Shown here: positions 1 to 5,089 of the stretch, one piece after another
Position numbering within the stretch: the first letter of the stretch is position 1
How the letters are laid out: every line of letters begins with the position of its first letter
Assembly (NCBI GenBank): GCA_947447845.1
Contig: CANFNO010000252.1
Location: 1-5,267 of the forward strand
DNA: 5,267 nucleotides
Source: Burkholderiales bacterium
GTDB taxonomy: Bacteria; Pseudomonadota; Gammaproteobacteria; Burkholderiales; Burkholderiaceae
Direction of reading: 5' to 3'
Position numbers and translations under genes: made by a program
The notes under the pieces: model-generated
Database searches by the model: none
What the model saw: only the letters and a program-made list of their open reading frames with translations
What the model was told of the DNA's origin: nothing

Positions 1-649
1 GGCCGCACGCATGGCCGGACGCCCATTGCAAGCGCTGGAAGTGGCACGGTTGCTGACCAAGCATCGGGCATTTTCAGAACTGGCCGGCCGGAGCATTGCG
101 CGTGGCTTGGCGATTGAACTGATTGGCGGCTCGCATGACCCGGTGCAGTTGCAGCGCACTTGGGATAGCCTGGAACCCGCTGAGCGTGAAATGCCCGATG
201 TGGCCATGCAAGCGGCGCAACGTTTGCTGCAACAGGGCGGCGATGCCTTGGTTGCGCAACACTGGTTGCTGCCGGTCTGGACGGCGTGTGTGGAGCGGGG
301 CGATGCTTTGAACGCGGGTCAGAGGGTGCGCCTGGTGCGTATTCTGGAGACCTGCTTTGGTGCCGACGGACAGGCGCCTGATGCGCAATGGCTGGCGCGT
401 ATCGAGGCCGCGCAGATGGCCAATCCTCGGGATGCCGCATTGCAATATCTGGCGGGAATTGTTTGCATGCGCCTGCGCCTGTGGGGCAAGGCGCAGCAAA
501 TGCTCAAGCAGTCGCTGGCGCTGTTGCAGGACCACGGGCTCAAGCGCGACGCCTGGCGCGCGCTGGGCCAAATGGCAGAGCAACGACAGGATGCCGCCGG
601 TGCCACAGAGGCTTATCGCCAGGCCTTGAAAGAATCCGCTCAGCCTTGA
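1..649 (+). CDS. hemY: HemY-type heme biosynthesis TPR protein, C-terminal part (5' truncated by window)
   Basis: The reading frame is open from base 2 (Ala-Ala-Arg before the first Met at base 11), so the gene starts upstream. About 215 residues are visible, roughly the C-terminal half of a family of about 400. The visible part is all helical and TPR-like. The final stretch (PRDAALQYLAGI, then LWGKAQQMLKQSLAL, then AWRALGQMAEQ and a closing AYRQAL) has the A/L/Y/A spacing of TPR helices and resembles the end of proteobacterial HemY. In that family an N-terminal inner-membrane hairpin precedes a periplasmic or membrane-associated TPR region, and the gene usually sits in hemCDXY-type operons. 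Its exact biochemical role is not settled. It is unrelated to the Bacillus HemY oxidase. No terminator-like hairpin follows the TGA at 647-649, so read-through into the next gene is possible. The family call is fairly sure; the operon context upstream is inference. Confidence 0.8.
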   Translation, partial: AARMAGRPLQALEVARLLTKHRAFSELAGRSIARGLAIELIGGSHDPVQLQRTWDSLEPAEREMPDVAMQAAQRLLQQGGDALVAQHWLLPVWTACVERGDALNAGQRVRLVRILETCFGADGQAPDAQWLARIEAAQMANPRDAALQYLAGIVCMRLRLWGKAQQMLKQSLALLQDHGLKRDAWRALGQMAEQRQDAAGATEAYRQALKESAQP

Positions 650-678
650 GCTAGCGCACAAAGGCAGTATCTGTACCG

Positions 679-707
679 GTGACGTGGCCCGTTTTCAGGG
701 CTATTAT
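679..707 (+). promoter_or_regulatory. Candidate sigma-70 promoter for the GGDEF gene
   Basis: A -35-like GTGACG (679-684, 4 of 6 to consensus) is followed after 17 bases by TATTAT (702-707, 5 of 6). AT-rich hexamers are rare in this GC-rich DNA, which adds some weight. The predicted transcription start, about 7 bases past the -10, falls on the ATG at 714. A short inverted repeat (GCCC 687-690, GGGC 698-701, 7-base loop) lies between the two hexamers. Prediction by eye only. Confidence 0.4.
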
Positions 708-713
708 GTGTTT

Positions 714-1790
714 ATGGGAACACTGATCCAACACCTGATAAAGCTGACTGACCACCGCGAGCGGGACCTTCTGGAGCTCACGCTGTCCAAGGCGTTGATC
801 GACCTTTTGCCCCTCCAGAGTGTGGTGATTGCCATAGTGCTGAGTGAGGAAGGTGTGGGTCGCTGGATGCCAGTTACCAAACTGGATGCGCGGGGTGGAG
901 GCAGCGTGACCGACCCGTTGCGGGTTGAGTTCGATTCCCTGCCCAAATTGGATGACGAAAAGGACCGCGTGCGCTGCATTCGGACACACCAACGTGTCGA
1001 GGTGGCTTTGGCGGGCGATGCGGGGCCGCGCATTACCTACATTCCTTTGTTCGAGAGTTCGCATACCGATGACGAGGGCGTGCTAGAAATTCACTCGCCT
1101 AAAGGATTGACTGAGAGCGAGTTGGAAACCATTGGTTTGCTGCACCACGTGTTTCGCAACATGTACCACCTGCTGGCCTATAGCGACCGGGACGGTTTGA
1201 CGGGCTTGCTCAATCGCAAATCGCTGGATGACACCTTCTACAACGCGGTGCTGGAAGAACTGGACGAAGGCGCCGACGCCGTAGCCCCGCGCTTGAGTGC
1301 AAAAGTCTCTTACTCGCAGGAGCGGCGCCATCGCGTGCCGCCCAACTACTGGCTGGGCACCGTCAGCGTGGATCACTTTGGCGCGATTGGCGAGAAGAGT
1401 GGCCACCTGATCGCTGAAGAAGTGTTGCTTCTGGTGGCGCGCATTTTGAATAACACCTTCCGCACCTACGACCGCATTTACCGTTTGGGCGGTGAGCAGT
1501 TTGCAGTGTTGATGCATTGCCCGGAAGAGGCTTTGGTGCTGGCTGCGTTTGAACGCTTTCGCGCCAATATGGATAAGTTCAACTTCCCGCAGGTGGGGCA
1601 CGTAACCGCCTGTGGAGGTTTTACGCGTGTTACCGCGGATGACTCGCCCAGCACAACTTTGGAGCGCGCCGAGCGTGCGGTCGACTATGGCCAGCAACAC
1701 GACGGCAACAAGGTCTTCAGCTACGGTGAACTGGTGCGCGATGGCCGCCTGGGCGACCTGGTGAACGTCGGCGACGTGGACTTGTTTTAG
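714..1790 (+). CDS. GAF-like/degenerate GGDEF protein, likely c-di-GMP binding
   Basis: The product is 358 residues from the ATG at 714. Upstream in-frame GTG starts exist at 684 and 708; the 708 one has an AGGG 7 bases before it, but MGTLIQHLIKL is the more natural N-terminus. Residues 1-150 form a sensor-like region, possibly a GAF fold, with no transmembrane segment, so the protein should be cytoplasmic. The GGDEF domain begins at DRDGLTGLLNR (158-168) and ends near residue 335. Its signature is GGEQF (259-263) instead of GG(D/E)EF. Compared with PleD, the first Asp of the DxD metal motif is Ser218, the guanine-contacting Asn is Gly226, the second guanine-contacting Asp is Glu235, and the second Glu of the signature is Gln262. 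The product-inhibition I-site RxxD is present as R250-T-Y-D253. About 20 extra residues sit between the LTGLLNR motif and the VDHF strand. Cyclase activity is therefore doubtful; c-di-GMP binding is an inference. The stop overlaps the convergent ubiM stop. Confidence 0.88.
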   Translation: MGTLIQHLIKLTDHRERDLLELTLSKALIDLLPLQSVVIAIVLSEEGVGRWMPVTKLDARGGGSVTDPLRVEFDSLPKLDDEKDRVRCIRTHQRVEVALAGDAGPRITYIPLFESSHTDDEGVLEIHSPKGLTESELETIGLLHHVFRNMYHLLAYSDRDGLTGLLNRKSLDDTFYNAVLEELDEGADAVAPRLSAKVSYSQERRHRVPPNYWLGTVSVDHFGAIGEKSGHLIAEEVLLLVARILNNTFRTYDRIYRLGGEQFAVLMHCPEEALVLAAFERFRANMDKFNFPQVGHVTACGGFTRVTADDSPSTTLERAERAVDYGQQHDGNKVFSYGELVRDGRLGDLVNVGDVDLF

Positions 1791-2986
1791 CCGCCTGACA
1801 GCGAGCGCGCAATCGAGCGCTTGAACGGTATCAGCTTGTCACTCACCCGCAATATCAGTTGCCGTGCCAGTTTGGCAGGGCCTGAGTCACGGGTATAGAT
1901 TTCAATAATCAGGCGCGTCATCCAGAACAGAGGCAGGGTCGCGCGCTTTTGGTTTGCCTCAAAGCGTTGCAGCAGGCTGGTGCTGCCGATGTCGGCCTGG
2001 GTATGCAGGGCTGTGGCGATCTCTTGCGTCAGGGCTTCCACACTCAGCAGACCGAAGTTAAAGCCATGCGCGGTGACTGGATGCATGCCCACGGCCGCAT
2101 CGCCGACCGTTGCAAAACGCTGCGCCACCAGGCGCTGCGGGAACACGGCCACCAGCGGATAGTTATGGCGCGTGCTGACCAACTGCATGGTCCCCAGACG
2201 GTTGGCAAAACGCTCTGTCACGGCGGCATTGAAGGCAGCGGTTTCCATTTGCATCAACGCTTCGATCTCGCGACTCGGCAAGGTGATGACGGCCGAGGCC
2301 CGGTGCGCACCGGTCACCGGATGCGGGTTCATGGGTAGCAGGGCCAGCGTCTGGCCGTAGCCAAACCATTCCCAGGCAGCGAAGTCATGCGGCTTCTCGA
2401 AGGTCATGGCGCAGACCAGCATGTTTTTTCCGAAATCGTGCATGTGGGCGGCTATGCCCATCATGCGCCGCGTCGTGGAGAAGCGGCTGTCGGCGGCCAC
2501 CACCAGTTTGGCCGATAGAGTTTTGCCAGAGGCCAGGGTGACGCTGCCAACCTGTGCGTCGGTCTGCACAGCTGTGACCTTTTCACCGGGCATGAGCGTG
2601 ATGTCCGCGTTGGCTGCAATCGCCAGTTGCACGCCTTCCCAAGCGGCCTGACGAATCAAATGGTTGGATACCAGCCAGCCCAATTCGCTTTTCCCGCCGA
2701 GTTCATGGCCAATCATCATGGAAAAGCTGGAGGGCCCGTCGATCACCTTGGCGTTCACCAGCGGGGCGATATCGGCACTGGGAATCAAATCCCACAATCC
2801 CATCTCCTGCATCAGTTTGGCCGAATGCTGGGTGAGGGCGATCTCGCGCCCGTCAAACTGTGGCGCCTCCAGTTGATCCTGGTTCTGTTGCTCCAGCACG
2901 ATGACTTTGAGCTGGCGGCCGCTCAAGCGTTTGGCCAGGCACAGGCCGGCCGGGCCCGCGCCCACGATGATGATGTCTGCGTCCAT
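1787..2986 (-). CDS. ubiM: UbiM-like FAD-dependent ubiquinone-biosynthesis hydroxylase
   Basis: The product is 399 residues of the UbiH/UbiF/COQ6 class A flavin monooxygenase family, which hydroxylates the aromatic ring of ubiquinone intermediates at the inner membrane using FAD, NAD(P)H and O2. Visible motifs are the N-terminal dinucleotide-binding GAGPAG (residues 9-14), an ADSRFSTTR stretch (165-173) in place of the usual DGxxSxxR motif, and the second FAD motif GDAAVGMHPVTAHGFNFG (295-312). The DGREIALT stretch at 45-52 and the TAHGFN form (instead of GQGxN) match my recollection of UbiM, the broad-specificity member, better than UbiH, UbiI or UbiF; assignment within the family is moderately sure. 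The start chosen is ATG at 2986-2984, two residues before the beta strand of the FAD fold. AGGAAAG lies about 10 bases upstream of it, a rather long spacing. A TTG at 3052 in the same frame would add 22 residues with no recognisable domain. The gene is transcribed divergently from the efflux operon and converges with the GGDEF gene. Confidence 0.85.
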   Translation of the reverse strand: MDADIIIVGAGPAGLCLAKRLSGRQLKVIVLEQQNQDQLEAPQFDGREIALTQHSAKLMQEMGLWDLIPSADIAPLVNAKVIDGPSSFSMMIGHELGGKSELGWLVSNHLIRQAAWEGVQLAIAANADITLMPGEKVTAVQTDAQVGSVTLASGKTLSAKLVVAADSRFSTTRRMMGIAAHMHDFGKNMLVCAMTFEKPHDFAAWEWFGYGQTLALLPMNPHPVTGAHRASAVITLPSREIEALMQMETAAFNAAVTERFANRLGTMQLVSTRHNYPLVAVFPQRLVAQRFATVGDAAVGMHPVTAHGFNFGLLSVEALTQEIATALHTQADIGSTSLLQRFEANQKRATLPLFWMTRLIIEIYTRDSGPAKLARQLILRVSDKLIPFKRSIARSLSGG

Positions 2987-3086
2987 TGAAGGTTTCTTTC
3001 CTGAAGCAGCGAGGCTAGCCAATTCCTGCGACACGACTTTGCTCTTGGTCAATTGCGTTGCAAACAGCAGGCGCTATCATGCAGAT
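2987..3086. promoter_or_regulatory. Divergent intergenic region between ubiM and the efflux operon
   Basis: These 100 bases must carry control signals for both directions if the chosen starts are right. On the + strand a credible promoter lies at 3053-3080 (separate entry). On the - strand I see the AGGAAAG ribosome-binding candidate at 3002-2996 but no convincing -35/-10 pair for ubiM. A small dyad, TTGC-GTT-GCAA (3053-3063), overlaps the + strand -35 and could be part of an operator. I do not recognise a standard CueR or CusR box by eye. Confidence 0.45.
3053..3080 (+). promoter_or_regulatory. Candidate promoter of the copper/silver efflux operon
   Basis: TTGCGT (3053-3058, 4 of 6 to the -35 consensus) is followed after 16 bases by TATCAT (3075-3080, 5 of 6 to the -10 consensus). 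The implied transcription start is around 3086-3088, right at the GTG chosen as the start of the first gene, so the message could be leaderless or have a very short leader. By-eye prediction. Confidence 0.4.
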
Positions 3087-3455
3087 GTGGCCCGCTTATT
3101 CATCCTGTTCCTGATCGCTTTGCTGCCCCTGCGCGGGTGGACGGCAGAGCGCATGGTCTTTGCCATGGACACAAGTCCAGTGGCGGTGTGGTCGCAGGGT
3201 GGGGATGCCGCCATGTCTGAAGATTGCGCCTTGCACATGGGAACGGATATGGGCACCGCGCACCATGAATCAGCGGCCGGCCACGGTGCGGACCACAAAG
3301 GTTGCGAGTCTTGCCAGTTGTGCATGCCGCTAGTGGCCATTGATGCGGACGTTGCGTTGGCGGTATCCACCCTGCCAGAGACCGTGCCCGTTCCCCGCAT
3401 TGGTAACTTTGTCAGCGCCGACCCGGCGCGCGACGTCAAGCCCCCTATTTCCTGA
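3087..3455 (+). CDS. CzcI-like secreted His/Cys/Met-rich protein heading the efflux operon
   Basis: The product is 122 residues when started at GTG 3087. This start places a clean signal peptide at the N-terminus: one Arg, then the hydrophobic run LFILFLIALLPL, then GWTA as a plausible cleavage region near residue 22. The frame stays open back to 2901, but that extension lies antisense to ubiM and would bury the signal peptide. The mature part is rich in possible soft-metal ligands: Met scattered throughout, Cys47, His50, His59-His60, His66, His70 and a CESCQLCM cluster (Cys73, Cys76, Cys79, Met80). Small secreted proteins with this signal-peptide style and a His/Cys-rich body, such as CzcI and DUF2946-like proteins, often precede RND metal-efflux genes in beta-proteobacteria; their function is poorly known. 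A role in periplasmic Cu/Ag binding or sensing is inference. No good Shine-Dalgarno is seen at the usual distance. A 78-base gap separates it from cusF. Confidence 0.75.
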   Translation: MARLFILFLIALLPLRGWTAERMVFAMDTSPVAVWSQGGDAAMSEDCALHMGTDMGTAHHESAAGHGADHKGCESCQLCMPLVAIDADVALAVSTLPETVPVPRIGNFVSADPARDVKPPIS

Positions 3456-3460
3456 CACCC

Positions 3461-3514
3461 ACGCCCTAGGTGCGTCCGCAATTTGCGGTTGCGTGGTCTG
3501 AGCCGCACTGGCTC
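3461..3514 (+). promoter_or_regulatory. Cluster of three inverted repeats before cusF
   Basis: The gap between the leader gene and cusF holds three adjacent dyads. The first is ACGCCCTAGGTGCGT (3461-3475), an imperfect palindrome. The second is CCGCAATTTGCGG (3476-3488), a perfect 6-base inverted repeat around one T. The third is GAGCC-GCACT-GGCTC (3500-3514), 5-base arms with a 5-base loop, ending 8 bases before the cusF ribosome-binding site. The first two directly abut. None is followed by a T-run, so they do not look like a standard intrinsic terminator. They could be a regulator-binding region, an mRNA-stability or processing element, or an attenuator. The symmetry is directly visible; the function is unknown. 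Confidence 0.45.
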
Positions 3515-3522
3515 GTCTTGTC

Positions 3523-3528
3523 AGGAGA
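3523..3528 (+). promoter_or_regulatory. Ribosome-binding site of cusF
   Basis: AGGAGA ends 5 bases before the ATG at 3534. It is the strongest Shine-Dalgarno in the intergenic DNA and fixes the cusF start over an upstream in-frame TTG at 3483. Confidence 0.75.
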
Positions 3529-3533
3529 AATTT

Positions 3534-3815
3534 ATGAAACGCTGGATAGTGTCTTTGGCGCTGGTTTGCGCCGTATCCGCATGGGCCGCACCGGAGTGGG
3601 TACGCGGTGAAATCACCAAACTCAATGCCGAAAAGGCGCAGGTCACACTCAAACATGAGGCGATCAAGAGCGCGGGCATGGATGCGATGACCATGCCCTA
3701 CAAAGTCAAGAATGCGGCACTGCTCAAAGGTTTCAAGCCCGGCGATACGGTGCGCTTCAGGGCAGAAATGCAGGGCGACCAGATGTTGGTTGAGCAAATG
3801 GAGCACGCCAAATGA
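3534..3815 (+). CDS. cusF: CusF-like periplasmic Cu(I)/Ag(I) chaperone
   Basis: The product is 93 residues. An N-terminal signal peptide (MKRW, hydrophobic core, cleavage near AWA-A at residue 18-19) sends it to the periplasm. The mature part is a small beta-barrel of CusF size. It starts with the strand motif WVRGEITKLN, carries metal ligands His41, Met52 and Met54 (the last two in AMTMPY), and has the closing GDTVRF strand. These align with E. coli CusF His36, Met47 and Met49. The position of CusF Trp44, which caps the metal by a cation-pi contact, is Met49 here, so the site may have an extra sulfur ligand. In the known system CusF hands Cu(I) or Ag(I) to the CusCBA pump via CusB. The gene has a strong ribosome-binding site, and its TGA overlaps the next ATG (ATGA, 3812-3815), which points to coupled translation with the channel gene. 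Confidence 0.9.
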   Translation: MKRWIVSLALVCAVSAWAAPEWVRGEITKLNAEKAQVTLKHEAIKSAGMDAMTMPYKVKNAALLKGFKPGDTVRFRAEMQGDQMLVEQMEHAK

Positions 3816-5089
3816 AACGCCTGCTTGCACTGGCTCTGGCCTTGGAACTGGCAATGGGCTCCGCGGCAGCTTTTGCGCAGAGTTCAGTCCAGGGGGTGGT
3901 TCCTGGTTCTGATGTGGAGTCGTTGCTGGCCGTGGCCCGGGCCAACAATTCGGAACTGGCTGGCATGCGCCATGAAGCGCTCGCGGCCCAGCAGCGCATT
4001 GAGCAGGCCGATGCGCTGCCGGACCCGCGCTTCAAGCTCGAGTTACAGGACGTCACCAAAATGGGCGCCCAGAACCCCACCCTGTGGCCCGGCGACGTGG
4101 GCAGCACCCGCTACACCTTCACCCAGGAGTTGCCCTGGTTTGGCACGCGTGCCCTCAAGCGCGAGCAAGCTGAGGCGGTGGCTCAGGGGGCACAAACGCA
4201 GGTGCAAGCCGTGTGGGCCGATGTGGCCTCTCGCATCAAGCTCGGTTATGCACAGCTGTATTTCCTGCAACGCAACCACCAACTTAACCTGGAGGTACTG
4301 GGACTGATGCAGCGCCTGGAGCAGATTGCGCGTGCGCGCTATGCCGGTGGACTGGCGCCGCAGCAAGACGTGATCCGGGCGCAGACCGAGCAGACCGCCA
4401 TGCGTGGCGAGTTGATTGCGCTGGAAACCGATCTGCACCACGGTCGTGCCCGCATGAATGCGCTGTTGGCGCGGCCCATTCATGCCGAACTGGCCGAACC
4501 GCAGTCCCTACGGCCGTTGCCCGCAGCGGGTACGCTGGACTTTGACGCACTGGAACAGCGTGCGCGCCAACACAACCCGCAACTGGCGTCTGAAGAGGCA
4601 CGGCTGAAAGCCGCTGACAAGGGGCAGGAGTTGGCATTAAAGGGTCGCTACCCCACACTGACCCTGGGCATCGCGCCGACCCAGTTTCAGAACGATTTCA
4701 AAGCCTGGGATTTGATGCTGGAAATGAATATTCCGCTGCAGCAGGGTACCCGACGTGCGCAGGAGCGCGAGGCGTTGGCCATGCGCGATGCAGCGCGGGC
4801 GCGTCGGGATGCCGCTGCCACGCTACTGCTGGCGGATCTGTCTGAAAACGTGGATGCGCTGGAGAGTGCGCAGGATACCGAGGCGCTGGTTTCCAACAGC
4901 CTGTTGCCACAAGCCGAACTTAGCCTGCAGTCCGCTCTGGCGGGCTATGAAGCCGGCAAGGTGGACTTTGCCTCGGTGCTGGACGCGCAGCGCCAGATTC
5001 GCCAAGCCAAGCTGTCCCGTATCAAAGCCCAGGCCGAAGGCCAGGCCCGTCTGGCGCAAATCGAACGCCTGTTAGGAGAAGAGCAATGA
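3812..5089 (+). CDS. cusC: TolC/CusC-family outer-membrane efflux channel
   Basis: The product is 425 residues, typical of a TolC/CusC outer-membrane factor that forms the exit duct of a tripartite RND pump. A signal peptide (MKRLLALALALEL to AFA-Q near residue 22) ends without a lipobox Cys, so it is not a lipoprotein like E. coli CusC. The internal duplication of the family is visible: the first repeat starts near ANNSELAGM (44-52) and the second near QHNPQLASEE (253-262). Each contains a helical hairpin with the family's Y-x-A-G signature, RYAGGLAPQQDVIRAQ (176-191) and GYEAGKVDFASVLDAQ (378-393). The QELPWFG segment (105-111) is typical of metal-efflux members. GGAG at 3800-3803, inside the end of cusF, serves as ribosome-binding site 8 bases before the ATG. 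The stop overlaps the adaptor start. Position between cusF and cusB supports Cu/Ag export; another metal cannot be excluded from this protein alone. Confidence 0.88.
   Translation: MKRLLALALALELAMGSAAAFAQSSVQGVVPGSDVESLLAVARANNSELAGMRHEALAAQQRIEQADALPDPRFKLELQDVTKMGAQNPTLWPGDVGSTRYTFTQELPWFGTRALKREQAEAVAQGAQTQVQAVWADVASRIKLGYAQLYFLQRNHQLNLEVLGLMQRLEQIARARYAGGLAPQQDVIRAQTEQTAMRGELIALETDLHHGRARMNALLARPIHAELAEPQSLRPLPAAGTLDFDALEQRARQHNPQLASEEARLKAADKGQELALKGRYPTLTLGIAPTQFQNDFKAWDLMLEMNIPLQQGTRRAQEREALAMRDAARARRDAAATLLLADLSENVDALESAQDTEALVSNSLLPQAELSLQSALAGYEAGKVDFASVLDAQRQIRQAKLSRIKAQAEGQARLAQIERLLGEEQ

Noticed and set aside
74..661. Long open frame (195 codons) on the minus strand opposite hemY
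   Set aside because: It is fully antisense to a recognisable gene, its protein is rich in Arg/Gln/His with no family resemblance, and long antisense frames are common in GC-rich DNA.
1083..1700. Long open frame (205 codons) on the minus strand opposite the GGDEF gene
   Set aside because: It mirrors the codon bias of the GGDEF coding strand and shows no domain, signal peptide or ribosome-binding site.
1791..1840. GC-rich repeats (GCGAGCGCGC and AGCGCT) just past the convergent stops, considered as a terminator
   Set aside because: No stable hairpin with a following T-run can be formed on either strand.
2987..3052. 22-residue N-terminal extension of UbiM from a TTG at 3052
   Set aside because: The start codon is weak, no Shine-Dalgarno is seen before it, and the ATG at 2986 puts the FAD-binding strand at the very N-terminus as is usual in the family.
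2901..3086. N-terminal extension of the leader protein back to 2901
   Set aside because: The extension is antisense to the FAD-binding end of ubiM, passes through the divergent promoter region, and would place the signal peptide internally.
3079..3114. Eleven-codon ORF (ATG at 3079) overlapping the leader gene start in another frame
   Set aside because: It could be an upstream leader peptide, but it has no ribosome-binding site, and its ATG overlaps the -10 box, so it would probably not be in the mRNA.
3500..3520. GAGCC/GGCTC hairpin considered as an intrinsic terminator of the leader gene
   Set aside because: The stem is only 5 bases and the downstream sequence GTCTTGT is not a T-run; kept only as an unexplained structural element.
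3330..3854. 174-codon minus-strand frame across the leader gene, the gap and cusF
   Set aside because: It runs opposite two well supported genes and has no recognisable motif or ribosome-binding site.
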